Origin: an uncultured Collinsella sp.
GTDB taxonomy: Bacteria > Actinomycetota > Coriobacteriia > Coriobacteriales > Coriobacteriaceae
DNA length: 64,000 nt
Direction of reading: 5' to 3'
Assembly: GCA_900758475.1 (NCBI GenBank)
Contig: CAAERQ010000003.1
Coordinates: 10,270 to 74,269, forward strand
Below are positions 50,833-59,321 of the stretch, piece after piece (the first letter of the stretch is position 1; each line of letters starts with the position of its first letter). The position numbers and the translations under genes were made by a program. Under the pieces are notes generated by a model that searched no databases, had not been told where the DNA came from, and saw only the letters and a list, made by a program, of their open reading frames with translations.

Positions 50833-52281
50833 CTACTGCGCGTCCGCCATAGTGTCGGCGAGCTCCTTGTACCAGAGTGCCGACTGCTTGATGTAGCGTT
50901 TTTGCGTGTCGAAGTCGATGTAGAACAGGCCGTAGCGCTTGTTATAGCCGTTGGCCCACGAGAACTGGTCCTGCAGGCTCCAGATAAAGTAGCCCTGGAC
51001 GTCGACGCCCTCGGCGCGCGCCCGGAGCACCTTCTCCATGTGCTGGTCGACAAAGTCGATGCGCTCGGGATCGGCGACGATGCCGTTTGCGCCGGGCTCG
51101 GGGTCCTTGTGGCCCAGGCCGTTTTCGGTGATATAGATGACGGGGAGGTTGGGATAGGTGGCGCTGATGTGCTTGAGCGTGTCGTAGAGGCCTTGCGGGT
51201 AGATGAGCCAATCCCAGTCGGTGGTGGGGATACCCGGCATATCGACCTGCTGCCCGACGCCCTTAAACTTAAAGCACGAGGTGCCCTTGTCTCCGGTGCC
51301 GTTAAAGCTGTTGGTGGACTCGCCATCGTAGGCGGCGATAAACGCCGACTGATAGTAGTTGAGGCCGAACATATCGTTGCGGGGCGCCGCCTTGGCGAGC
51401 TCCTCCATGTCGCTGTCCTCAACCGTAAGCGTGGCGTTGTTGGCACGCAGAATCTCGTTGATGAGTGAGAGGGTGCGCGCGGAGTAGTGACCCAGGAAGG
51501 CGCCGTCCATGATGAAGTCGGTGTAGAAGGCGTTGTACAGGTCGGCGGCGTGCTGGTCGGCGGGCGAGTCTGTGGCAGGATATGCCGGCGTCAGGACGTT
51601 GACCATGCCAATGCGTCCGCCCAGGTGCTCGGTCTCGTCAAGATCCTTATACAGGTTGACGGCGCGGGCGTGGGCAACGAGCTCGTTGTGCTGGCTCTGG
51701 ATGCCGCTCGTCACATCAAAGTGATGGTTGGGCGGGAAGTTGCCTTGGATGTATTGGGAGTGCGAGAGGCTGATGAGCTCGTTGATGGTGAACCAATTCT
51801 TGACCTCGCGGAACTCGCGGAAGCAGAACTCGGCATAGCGCACATAGGCGTCGACGGTCTTGCGGTTGAGCCAGTCGCCCTGGTTGAACAGGGCGGCGGG
51901 GGAGTCAAAGTGATGCAGGGACACATAGGGCTCGACGCCATACTTTTTGCAGCAGGCGAACAGCTCGTGGTAGTGCTTAACGCCCTCGGCGAGGGGCTCG
52001 GCATCGTCGCCGTTGGGGAAGATGCGGGTCCAGGCGATGGACACACGGATGGCGTTGAGTCCATGCTCGGCAGAAAGGCGGATATCCTCCTCGTAGCGGT
52101 TGTAGAAATCACTGGCCGGGTCGGGCAAAAAGCGACCCTGGGCGACAAGGTAATCGTCCCACATGGTCTTACCCTTGCCTGCCACCTTCGTGGAACCTTC
52201 CGTTTGGTACGCGGCGGTTGCGGCGCCCCAAACAAAGCCCTTCGGCAGCTGCTGTACGCGGTTTAGCAAAGACATATGCAT
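50833..52281 (-). CDS. GH1 6-phospho-beta-galactosidase, LacG-type (2)
   Basis: A 482-residue GH1 enzyme. Acid/base Glu168 lies in TINEL and nucleophile Glu386 in YITENG. The phosphate pocket is S441, K448, Y450 in SWANGYNKRYG. It is the most divergent of the three (MSLLNRVQQLPKGFVWGAATAAYQTEG; NELISLSHSQYIQGNFPP), suggesting a different aglycone. It starts the operon with EIICB (3). GAGAGGG precedes the ATG at 52281; an ATG two codons later is possible. Confidence 0.92.
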   Translation of the reverse strand: MHMSLLNRVQQLPKGFVWGAATAAYQTEGSTKVAGKGKTMWDDYLVAQGRFLPDPASDFYNRYEEDIRLSAEHGLNAIRVSIAWTRIFPNGDDAEPLAEGVKHYHELFACCKKYGVEPYVSLHHFDSPAALFNQGDWLNRKTVDAYVRYAEFCFREFREVKNWFTINELISLSHSQYIQGNFPPNHHFDVTSGIQSQHNELVAHARAVNLYKDLDETEHLGGRIGMVNVLTPAYPATDSPADQHAADLYNAFYTDFIMDGAFLGHYSARTLSLINEILRANNATLTVEDSDMEELAKAAPRNDMFGLNYYQSAFIAAYDGESTNSFNGTGDKGTSCFKFKGVGQQVDMPGIPTTDWDWLIYPQGLYDTLKHISATYPNLPVIYITENGLGHKDPEPGANGIVADPERIDFVDQHMEKVLRARAEGVDVQGYFIWSLQDQFSWANGYNKRYGLFYIDFDTQKRYIKQSALWYKELADTMADAQ

Positions 52282-52396
52282 ACACCCTCTCGTCTCGCTG
52301 TTCGATATTGTGCGTTTGCGCTCAGGAGGCTCCCTGGTTAGCGTTCAGCGGTGAAAAAGCCCGATAAACACTATCTTAAAATGATTAGAACCAAAA

Positions 52397-52432
52397 TGAG
52401 CACGTGAACATTTGACAATGAGCACGTTAACA
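52397..52432. promoter_or_regulatory. two LacI-type operators TGN3-ACGT-N3CA
   Basis: TGAGCACGTGAACA (52397-52410) and TGAGCACGTTAACA (52419-52432), 22 bp apart. A third, imperfect copy TGAGCACGTTATCG lies at 52551-52564. They sit between GH1 (2) and lacI (2). Confidence 0.65.
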
Positions 52433-52473
52433 TCCGGCTGGGATGTATAGAAACAAAACAACTTCAAACAGCC

Positions 52474-52538
52474 GCGAACGGTTGTATTTGTTCGGTAAGC
52501 GGTTTTGATTGACAGAAGTTTTCATGTTGTGGTATATG
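52474..52538 (+). promoter_or_regulatory. 21-bp RACGGT repeat and promoter of lacI (2)
   Basis: AACGGT (52477-52482) and AGCGGT (52498-52503) lie 21 bp apart, just before TTGACA (52509-52514), 18 bp and TATATG (52533-52538). Confidence 0.6.
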
Positions 52539-52616
52539 GCTCGGGTATCATGAGCACGTTATCGATGTATGTACGATGCGCCATGGGCGCGGGGAATAGT
52601 TGGGAAGCAGGTTAGC

Positions 52617-53654
52617 GTGGAAGGCATGGCTCAGCAGACAAGGAATGGTCATTCGGCGAGCGCGGCAGAGGTTGCGGCGCTCGCTGGCGTGAGCCGCCAG
52701 ACTGTGTCTCGCGTGGTCAACGGTGTGCCCAACGTGACGGAAAAGACGCGCAAGCGTGTGCTGGCCGCCATGGAAGAGCTGGGCTTTCGTCCCAATTTTG
52801 CTGGAGCGGCGTTGCGCGGCGGGTCGTATCGTTCTATTGGCCTGTGCATGTACAACATCACACGTGTCGGTAACCTGGCGACGCTCGAGGGTATCATGCA
52901 AGCGGCGCGCGAGCACGATTTTGCCGTCACTATGATCGAGATGGGCGGCGACAAGCCCTATACACTTGCCGATGCCTCGCGCCGCATGGTCGAGCGACCC
53001 GTCGACGGCATGATTCTCAACATGAACCGCATGGCTCCCGATTTTGAGGAGTTTGTTCCCCAGCCGGGAGTGCGAACGGTCATCCTGTCCATGTATGCGC
53101 ATCCGCGCTGCACGACGATCGACTCCGACCAGTATGGTTCGTGCGAGCTGTTGACCAATTATCTGCTGGAACATGGTCACTCGAATATGCGGTTTGTGGC
53201 GGGTCCGGAAAACTCGATTTCCTCGCGTTTTCGTGAGGCCGGTTGGCGCGATACGCTGGGTCGTGCTCATGTCGATGCCGCTCCGATGCTGCGTGGCGAT
53301 TGGAGTGCGGACAGTGGGTACGCCATGGGCGAGCGGATTGCGGCCGAGGTGCTTGCCGGCGGGTCGCAGGCGCCGACTGCCGTGCTTGCGGCAAATGACC
53401 AGATGGCGCTGGGCGTTATCGCCGCGCTCGAGAACGCGGGCCTGTCCGTGCCCGACGACGTGAGCGTGGTTGGTATCGACGACGCACTCGAGGGACTTGT
53501 TCCTCACAATCGACTGACGACGCTGCGATTTGATTTGCGCGGTGTCGGTAAGCTTGCGTTTGAGGCGGCGATTGGAGAGAGCTCGTCTATCGAGGCGATT
53601 CATGTGCCGAGTACGCTGGTCGAACGCTCGACTGTTAGGGACATGCGGGGTTAG
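52617..53654 (+). CDS. LacI-family regulator (2)
   Basis: The GTG at 52617 has AGG 5 bp upstream; the ATG at 52626 has its GGAAGG too close. The ~345-residue product has HTH SAAEVAALAGVSRQTVSRVVNGVPNVTEKTRKRV, hinge LGFRPNFAGAALR and an effector domain (DGMILNMNRM, DVSVVGIDDALEGL). It is divergent from GH1 (2)-EIICB (3), with TGN3ACGTN3CA operators between. Array D begins 13 bp after its stop. Confidence 0.92.
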   Translation: MEGMAQQTRNGHSASAAEVAALAGVSRQTVSRVVNGVPNVTEKTRKRVLAAMEELGFRPNFAGAALRGGSYRSIGLCMYNITRVGNLATLEGIMQAAREHDFAVTMIEMGGDKPYTLADASRRMVERPVDGMILNMNRMAPDFEEFVPQPGVRTVILSMYAHPRCTTIDSDQYGSCELLTNYLLEHGHSNMRFVAGPENSISSRFREAGWRDTLGRAHVDAAPMLRGDWSADSGYAMGERIAAEVLAGGSQAPTAVLAANDQMALGVIAALENAGLSVPDDVSVVGIDDALEGLVPHNRLTTLRFDLRGVGKLAFEAAIGESSSIEAIHVPSTLVERSTVRDMRG

Positions 53655-53667
53655 GTCCTACTCCGTT

Positions 53668-53806
53668 TGTCTCGATTTGTAACAGGTAGACGGTCAAAAG
53701 CGGGCTACGTGTTACAGATTTAGATTCTTCGGAAAGAGCAATCCTGTTCGTCTCAATCTGTAACAGCTAGGACCAAAAAACTCGGCTAGATGTTACAGAT
53801 CGAGAC
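53668..53806. repeat. array D: two 58-nt palindromic units
   Basis: Units at 53668-53725 and 53749-53806, same consensus and spacing as arrays A-C. Convergent gap between lacI (2) and GH1 (3). Confidence 0.85.
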
Positions 53807-53826
53807 AAACGTGCGACACGGTCCGC

Positions 53827-53875
53827 CCAAAAAAGGCCGGGGGCGGCGCGCCGTGTGACGTGCCGCCCCCGGCTG
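53827..53875 (-). terminator. terminator after GH1 (3)
   Basis: On the minus strand AGCCGGGGGCGGC pairs with GCCGCCCCCGGC, then CTTTTTTGGG. Confidence 0.85.
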
Positions 53876-53918
53876 AGAAATGGGGACAGGTTATGTGAGC
53901 GGGCAACCCCGCCAGTCA

Positions 53919-55358
53919 CTAGTCCAGACGACGGGTCTGCGCCACGTGCTTATACCAGTATGCGCTTGCCTTGGGTGTGCGCTTCTGGGTTTCAAAGTCA
54001 ACGTAGAAGAAGCCGTAACGCTTGTTGTAGCCATTGGTCCAGGAGAACTGATCCTGCAGGCTCCACAGGAAGTAGCCGCCCACGTTGACGCCCACCTCCA
54101 TGGCCTTGAGCAACCAGCGCAGGTGCTGCTCGATGTAGTCGATGCGCGGCTGGTCGTCCACAAAACCGTCCTTGTAGGGGTCCTTGTAGCCCATGCCGTT
54201 CTCGGTGATGAAGATCTGCTTGTAGTTGGGGTAGCGCTGCTTAATGTAGACGAGCAGATCGAACAGACCCTCGGGATAGATGATCCAGTCCCAGTCGGTG
54301 GTGGGGATGCCAGGCTTGTTCACGTGCTCGCCAATGCCCTTGACGCGCCAGCGGCCGGTGCCCTTCTCGCCCGTACCGTTGTGGTGCAGGTCGTTCTCGC
54401 CATCGTAAGCCTTCAAGAAACGGCACTGGTAGTTGTTAACGCCCAGGTAGTCGTTGTAGAGCGCGGCCTCGCGCATGATTTCCAGATCCTCGTCTAGGAT
54501 CTCGATGGTGCCGCCCGAGACGGCAGCCAGGCGGTTGGCGCACTCGAGGGTGTCGGGCGCATAGTCGCCGCGGAAGGTGGCGTCGAGCAAGAACTGGTTT
54601 TGCAGCACGTGCTCGTTGTTGGCGGCCTTGATGTCGGCGGGGTCGTTCTCGTTGAGCGGATACTTAAACTCCAGCGACTGAATGACGCCGATCTTGCCCT
54701 TAAAGCCGCCGTTGTGGAAGGCCAGCACGGCCTTGGCGTGGGCGAGCATCATGTTGTGCTCGCACTGGAAGGCCTCGGCCAGATGCGCCTTGACGCCACC
54801 GGGGAAGGTGCCCTCGATGTAGGTGTTGGAGGCGTCGGCCCAGATCTCGTTAAAGGTGAACCAGTAGGTCACCTGGTCGGCGTACTCCTTAAAGCAGAAG
54901 GTAGCAAAGTCCACAAAGGCGTCGATGGTCTCGCGGTTGAGGAAGTCGCCCTTCTCAAAGAGGGACAGCGGCGTGTCAAAGTGATGCAGCGTGACAAACG
55001 GCTCAACGTGGTGCTTATGGCACTCGGCGAAGAGGTCGTGATAGAACTGCACGCCCTCGGGGTTAATCTCACCGGTACCGTTGGGGAAGATGCGGCTCCA
55101 GGCGATAGAGAGGCGAATGCCGTTGATGCCGAACTCCTCGCACAGCTCCAAATCGACGGGGTACTGGTTGTAGAAGTCCGAAGCGGGATCGGGGGAGAAG
55201 CGCCCCTGGGCCTCCAGGAAGTCGTCCCAGGCGACTTTGCCTTTACCATGGGTGCGGGTCTCGCCCTCTACCTGGTAGGCAGCGGTAGCGCCGCCAAAGA
55301 CAAAGTCCTCGGGAAACTGCGCAGGCGGGTTGGTGACGCTAGCAGGGTTAACGGACAT
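53919..55358 (-). CDS. lacG: 6-phospho-beta-galactosidase LacG (3)
   Basis: A 479-residue GH1 enzyme and the closest of the three to Gram-positive LacG (YPVDLELCEEFGINGIRLSIAWSRIFPNGTGEINPEGVQFYHDLFAECHKHHVEPFVTLHHFDTP). Acid/base Glu171, nucleophile Glu386, phosphate pocket S439, K446, Y448. It hydrolyses lactose-6-P to glucose and galactose-6-P, the substrate of LacAB. It is the second gene of the operon with EIICB (4). Confidence 0.93.
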   Translation of the reverse strand: MSVNPASVTNPPAQFPEDFVFGGATAAYQVEGETRTHGKGKVAWDDFLEAQGRFSPDPASDFYNQYPVDLELCEEFGINGIRLSIAWSRIFPNGTGEINPEGVQFYHDLFAECHKHHVEPFVTLHHFDTPLSLFEKGDFLNRETIDAFVDFATFCFKEYADQVTYWFTFNEIWADASNTYIEGTFPGGVKAHLAEAFQCEHNMMLAHAKAVLAFHNGGFKGKIGVIQSLEFKYPLNENDPADIKAANNEHVLQNQFLLDATFRGDYAPDTLECANRLAAVSGGTIEILDEDLEIMREAALYNDYLGVNNYQCRFLKAYDGENDLHHNGTGEKGTGRWRVKGIGEHVNKPGIPTTDWDWIIYPEGLFDLLVYIKQRYPNYKQIFITENGMGYKDPYKDGFVDDQPRIDYIEQHLRWLLKAMEVGVNVGGYFLWSLQDQFSWTNGYNKRYGFFYVDFETQKRTPKASAYWYKHVAQTRRLD

Positions 55359-55380
55359 GATGATCCAATCGTCTAAATCG

Positions 55381-55414
55381 AAGGGCCAGCCGGTCTTGGA
55401 TGGTCGGCTGGCCC
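55381..55414 (-). other. intercistronic hairpin between lacE-like EIICB (4) and lacG
   Basis: AGGGCCAGCCG pairs with CGGCTGGCCCT across a ~12-nt loop. No T-run on the minus strand. Confidence 0.6.
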
Positions 55415-55424
55415 TGAGCGTTAC

Positions 55425-57188
55425 TTACTTCGAGAGTTGCTCGCTTACGAAGGCGAGAGACTTATCGCCGTTTTGGGAAAGCTCGATGTACTGCTTACCG
55501 CGGCAGGCGACGCACTTGTTGCCCACGCGCTCGCAGTCCTTCTGCAGGTCGGCCAGGTAACTGGCGGCCTGCGGGGCCAGGACGACCAGATCGAAGTCGG
55601 GGAGCATGTCCACGTGGTTGCCATAGGCCTCGGCAGCGGTCTCAAGATTGATGCCGCGCTCCTTGGCGGCCTTGGCCAGCGCGTTGGCGAGCAGGCCCGA
55701 GGTTCCGCCGCCCTGGCAGAGCACGAGCACGCGCTTGCCGTTGAGGTCGCTGGCGGTCGTTGCCTCGGTGGCGGCGGGAGCGACGTCGGACTTCACGGCC
55801 TCGGCAGCAGCGCCGGCGGCAACGCTCTTGGCGTCAGCCTTGCCCTGGAAGGCATCGTTGAGCTTAGCGGCCTTCTCGGCGTTCTTGGCTGCGAGCTCCT
55901 CCTGGGAGATCTCGGCCTCCTCGGCGCACTTCTGGGCGTCATAGGCACGGAAGAACGGATAGTACAGAACGAAGTCGACGACCAGGATAAGGGCGAGCAT
56001 CACAAAGGCGAGCGGCTGGAAGCCCAGGCCCATGATGGTGCCGATGGGGCCGGGGACGGTCCAAGGCAGGGTGTACATAAAGCCGTTCATGCCCAAGAAG
56101 TCGATAAAGATCTTGAGGATCCAGATGTTGGCGATCGGGGCAAAGACAAACGGGACAAAGAAGACGGGGTTGAGTACGATGGGCGCGGCGAACAGCAGCG
56201 GCTCGTTGACGGCAAAGCAGACGGGGACGATGGCGGCCTTACCGACGGCGCGCATCTCCTGAGACTTGGCCAGGAAGCAGAACATAAAGACCAGGACGAG
56301 CGTGGCGCCGGTGCCGCCCATGCAGACGACGAAGTACTGGGCACCCTGGGTCAGGACAGCGGAAGCGTGCTGGCCGGCCTGGAACGCAGCCAGGTTGTCG
56401 GTCATGTTGGCAACGAGAGCGGCGGCGATGGCGGGCTCGACGATTGAGGGGCCGTGGACGCCCACGAACCAGAAGAGGCTCATGGCGCCGTAGATCACAG
56501 CGAGGCCGATGTAGCCATCGGCAGCGGTGAACAGGGGCTGGAACACCTGGATGACACCCTGGGCAAAGCAGAAGCCAAAAGCAGCGCGGAAGACGATGTC
56601 AAAAACCCAAAAGACGGTGATGCAGACGGAGAAGGGGATGATGTCCTTAAAGGTCTGCGAGATGTTGGGCGGAACCTGCTCGGGCATCTTGACGGTGATG
56701 TTGCGCTTAATGAAGAACTTGTAGATGATGCCGGTCACAAACGCAGCGATAAAGGCGGTCAGCAGGCCTTTGGAACCAAGGTAGGTGGTGTTGAAGCCGC
56801 TGGCAGCGTCCGTGGCGATCGTGTCGCTCGAAAGGAGCAAGAAGCCGATGATGGCCGCGCACATGCACGAGATGAAGTTGATCTGGTTGTTCTTGGGCAG
56901 ATCGCGGTTCTGAGCGTCGGCGAAGTGCTTGGCCGTGGTGGCGGCACAGGCGATGGCCAGGATGCCCATGGAGTAGTTGTAGCACTTCCATAGGGCGTTG
57001 TTGATGTCATCGGGCCAGTAGAAACCCCAGATATTGGGAACCGAGGCTACCAGGCAGAAGATGGACGAGAAGATGATGATGGGGATGACGGAGATAAAAC
57101 CGTCGCGGATCGCCTTGAGGTACTTGTTGCGGGCGATCGCGTTGAAAAAGGGCTGCCCCTTTTCGATGATGGCGATGAGTTGCTCCAT
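55425..57188 (-). CDS. lacE: PTS lactose-specific EIICB, LacE-type (4)
   Basis: A 587-residue protein whose N-terminus (MEQLIAIIEKGQPFFNAIARNKYLKAIRDGFISVIPIIIFSS) and GFYWPDDI, SMGILA, QNRDLPKNNQINFIS and VGVHGPSIVEPAIAA segments closely follow streptococcal LacE. EIIB has VLVLCQGGGTSGLLANAL (Cys ~491). It imports lactose as lactose-6-P. AGGAGC precedes the start. Of the four EIICB proteins this is the best candidate for the true lactose transporter. Confidence 0.94.
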   Translation of the reverse strand: MEQLIAIIEKGQPFFNAIARNKYLKAIRDGFISVIPIIIFSSIFCLVASVPNIWGFYWPDDINNALWKCYNYSMGILAIACAATTAKHFADAQNRDLPKNNQINFISCMCAAIIGFLLLSSDTIATDAASGFNTTYLGSKGLLTAFIAAFVTGIIYKFFIKRNITVKMPEQVPPNISQTFKDIIPFSVCITVFWVFDIVFRAAFGFCFAQGVIQVFQPLFTAADGYIGLAVIYGAMSLFWFVGVHGPSIVEPAIAAALVANMTDNLAAFQAGQHASAVLTQGAQYFVVCMGGTGATLVLVFMFCFLAKSQEMRAVGKAAIVPVCFAVNEPLLFAAPIVLNPVFFVPFVFAPIANIWILKIFIDFLGMNGFMYTLPWTVPGPIGTIMGLGFQPLAFVMLALILVVDFVLYYPFFRAYDAQKCAEEAEISQEELAAKNAEKAAKLNDAFQGKADAKSVAAGAAAEAVKSDVAPAATEATTASDLNGKRVLVLCQGGGTSGLLANALAKAAKERGINLETAAEAYGNHVDMLPDFDLVVLAPQAASYLADLQKDCERVGNKCVACRGKQYIELSQNGDKSLAFVSEQLSK

Positions 57189-57251
57189 ACAAAGCTCCTA
57201 AGAGTCGGTGGGTTGGCAACGATGGTAGCTTTTGACGTTTGGTTGCCAAAA

Positions 57252-57385
57252 TGTTGACGTTGCCATTTTGCGACACAAAATAAGACGCGAACCGATGGCC
57301 CCTGTGCCTGTGGACCGTCGATTCCTTGCGCGTAAACGTTTGAGCCGCCCGGTGGCTCTGTGTTTGCACAATGGCAACGTTAACA
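57252..57385. promoter_or_regulatory. pair of LacI-type operators TGN3-ACGT-N3CA
   Basis: TGTTGACGTTGCCA (57252-57265) and TGGCAACGTTAACA (57372-57385), in inverted orientation about 107 bp apart, a layout suited to DNA looping between divergent lacE and lacI (3). Confidence 0.65.
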
Positions 57386-57422
57386 TTTGGTCGACAAAAG
57401 CTGTTCGGGGAAGCAAAAATGT

Positions 57423-57454
57423 CGGTGAACGGTAGGTTTTGGGTGGTGAGCGTA
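57423..57454 (+). promoter_or_regulatory. 21-bp-spaced RACGGT-like direct repeat (lacI 3)
   Basis: GGTGAACGGT (57424-57433) and GGTGAGCGT (57445-57453), 21 bp apart. Confidence 0.5.
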
Positions 57455-57545
57455 TGGTGGGGGAGGCGTTGGATATACTTGAAGGCGTTAAAAATGACTG
57501 CGCAAGGTGCCATCAATGGCATCGTTGACATAGAAAGATCGACCT

Positions 57546-58550
57546 ATGGCCGCTGTTAAAAAATCGGTATCCGTTAAGGATGTGGCGCGTCTCGCGGGCG
57601 TCTCGGAGCAGACGGTCTCGCGCACCGTGCACGATTCGCCCAGCGTGCGCCCCGAGACCAAGGAACGCGTGCGTGCCGCCATGCGCGAGCTGGGGTATCG
57701 CCCCAATTTTGCCGGTCGATCGCTGCGCCGCGGTAAGTTTAAGACCGTCGGCGTCGCCATGTTCAACATTACCGGCACCGGCAATCTCGACCGTATGGAG
57801 GGCTTTGCCGCCGCGGCCGATAAGCACGGCTATGCCATCACCCTCACTAAAGTAGACGGGCATCCGTATACCCTCGAGAGCGCATCGTCGCGCATGAGCG
57901 CACTGCCAGTGGACGGTATGGTTGTGATCATGAATCGCATGCCGGCAGACTTTGGCACTTTTGAGCCGCTGCCCGGCATGCAGACGGTGCTCGTTACGAT
58001 GTTGGAGCACCCGCTCTGTTCAACGGTCGATAACGACCAGTTCGATTGCTCGCGCCAGGTGGTCGAGTACTTGCTGGAGCGGGGGCACAAGACCGTGCAC
58101 TTTATCTCGTGTCCCGAGCGCTCGCTTTCGGGCATGCGGCGCGAGGAAGGCTGGCGCGAGACATTGCACGCACATGGTATTGAGCCGCCGCGACTCGTTC
58201 GTGGCGATTGGACGGCACAGAGCGGGTATGCTGCCGGTCAGGCTCTGGCGGACGATCCGACCTGTACGGCCATTTATGCTTCTAACGACGCCATGGCCTA
58301 CGGCTGCATTCGCGGACTCGAGTCGCGCGGAAAGCACGTGCCCGAGGACGTGAGTGTGGTGGGTGTTGATGACAGTCTGGGCGACATCGTGCCCGATCGT
58401 CGCCTGGCCACCGTGCGCTTTGACAACAGGCGCGTCGGCATGTGGGCGGTCGACAAGATCGCCGGCGCCGAGGGCGTTGTGTCTGGCGTGGAGCACATGC
58501 TGATCCCCGGCGTGCTCGTGGAGGGCGATACGGTACGCGATTTGCGTTAG
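57546..58550 (+). CDS. LacI-family regulator (3)
   Basis: A 334-residue LacI protein: HTH SVSVKDVARLAGVSEQTVSRTVHDSPSVRPETKERV, hinge LGYRPNFAGRSLR, effector domain with DGMVVIMNRMPADF, STVDNDQFDCSRQ and DVSVVGVDDSLGDIV. It is divergent from lacE-lacG and followed by lacF, so it probably controls both. The ribosome binding site is weak (AAAGATCGACCT). Confidence 0.93.
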   Translation: MAAVKKSVSVKDVARLAGVSEQTVSRTVHDSPSVRPETKERVRAAMRELGYRPNFAGRSLRRGKFKTVGVAMFNITGTGNLDRMEGFAAAADKHGYAITLTKVDGHPYTLESASSRMSALPVDGMVVIMNRMPADFGTFEPLPGMQTVLVTMLEHPLCSTVDNDQFDCSRQVVEYLLERGHKTVHFISCPERSLSGMRREEGWRETLHAHGIEPPRLVRGDWTAQSGYAAGQALADDPTCTAIYASNDAMAYGCIRGLESRGKHVPEDVSVVGVDDSLGDIVPDRRLATVRFDNRRVGMWAVDKIAGAEGVVSGVEHMLIPGVLVEGDTVRDLR

Positions 58551-58581
58551 GGTGCGGTCCTGTTTGGGTTTCCGCTAATCA

Positions 58582-58686
58582 TGTTTGATATTGTTCGAAA
58601 TGGTTTGGAAACCGTTCACGGGCGAAAAAAGACCGTTCACGGCTCGAAATAACGGTTTGCATTGTTCCTTTTTGTTTGAATGTTAT
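58582..58686 (+). promoter_or_regulatory. lacF control region
   Basis: TGTTT-N5-TGTTCGAAAT (58582-58601), ACCGTT direct repeats 21 bp apart (58611-58616, 58632-58637) and a TTGCAT-18-TGTTAT promoter (58657-58686) whose spacer is filled by TGTTC-N5-TGTTTGAATG (58663-58682). The last overlap suits repression. Confidence 0.65.
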
Positions 58687-58764
58687 TGTTTCTGTCATAC
58701 ACAGCGCAGCGCGTATGCCCGGACGCGATGCTCTCCGTTGGTTCATATGTGAAAGGAACGCAAT

Positions 58765-59103
58765 ATGGCAACCAAAGAAGAAATCTCGATGGTTGGATTC
58801 GAGATTGTCGCATACGCAGGTGACGCCCAGACCGATCTGCTTGCAGCGCTCGATGCTGCTCGCGAGGGTGATTTTGAGAAGGCCGAGCAACTGCACAAGG
58901 ATGCCAGCGATGCACTTATCGGCGCTCACGACACGCAGACCAAGCTGCTTTCGCAGGAGGCCGGCGGTGGCGAGATGGAGATGACCTTCATCATGGCTCA
59001 CGCTCAGGATACCCTCATGACCACTATGATCCTGGAGAAGCAGACCCGCTTTACCATCGATGCCTATAAGCGCATCGCCCAGCTCGAGGCCAAGCTCGCC
59101 TAA
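58765..59103 (+). CDS. lacF: PTS lactose-class EIIA
   Basis: A 112-residue all-helical LacF-type protein. MVGFEIVAYAGDAQTDLLAALDAAREGDF, a conserved DASDAL segment and MAHAQDTLMTTMI carry the phospho-accepting His (~79). The family forms a trimer that passes phosphate from HPr to EIIB. It is the only lactose-class EIIA in the window, although four lactose-class EIICB genes are present, so it is probably shared. AAAGGAACG precedes the ATG and a terminator follows. Confidence 0.94.
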   Translation: MATKEEISMVGFEIVAYAGDAQTDLLAALDAAREGDFEKAEQLHKDASDALIGAHDTQTKLLSQEAGGGEMEMTFIMAHAQDTLMTTMILEKQTRFTIDAYKRIAQLEAKLA

Positions 59104-59132
59104 CGAGCCCGCACAACCTCGTCCCCTTCCAA

Positions 59133-59167
59133 AAGCTCTGCTGCTACCCGCAGCAGGGCTTTTTCTG
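59133..59167 (+). terminator. rho-independent terminator after lacF
   Basis: AGCTCTGCTGC pairs with GCAGCAGGGCT around TACCC, then TTTTTC. Confidence 0.85.
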
Positions 59168-59176
59168 TTCTTCTCC

Positions 59177-59245
59177 AAGTTGCGGTGAAATAGGGACTGA
59201 ATAGGGGCTGGCGGGCGCTAAACAATCCCTATTCCACCGCAACTT
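59177..59245. repeat. extragenic palindrome, GTTGCGGTGAAATAGGGACT arms (copy 2)
   Basis: Arms at 59177-59198 and 59224-59245 match the pair at 9684-9752 with two changes in the right arm. The loop sequence differs. Confidence 0.7.
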
Positions 59246-59321
59246 ATTGGGTGCTGTTGGACATTTTGCTTCGTGGGTATACTTCCATCCGCAATACAGG
59301 CCGGACTGAGGAGGTATCCAA

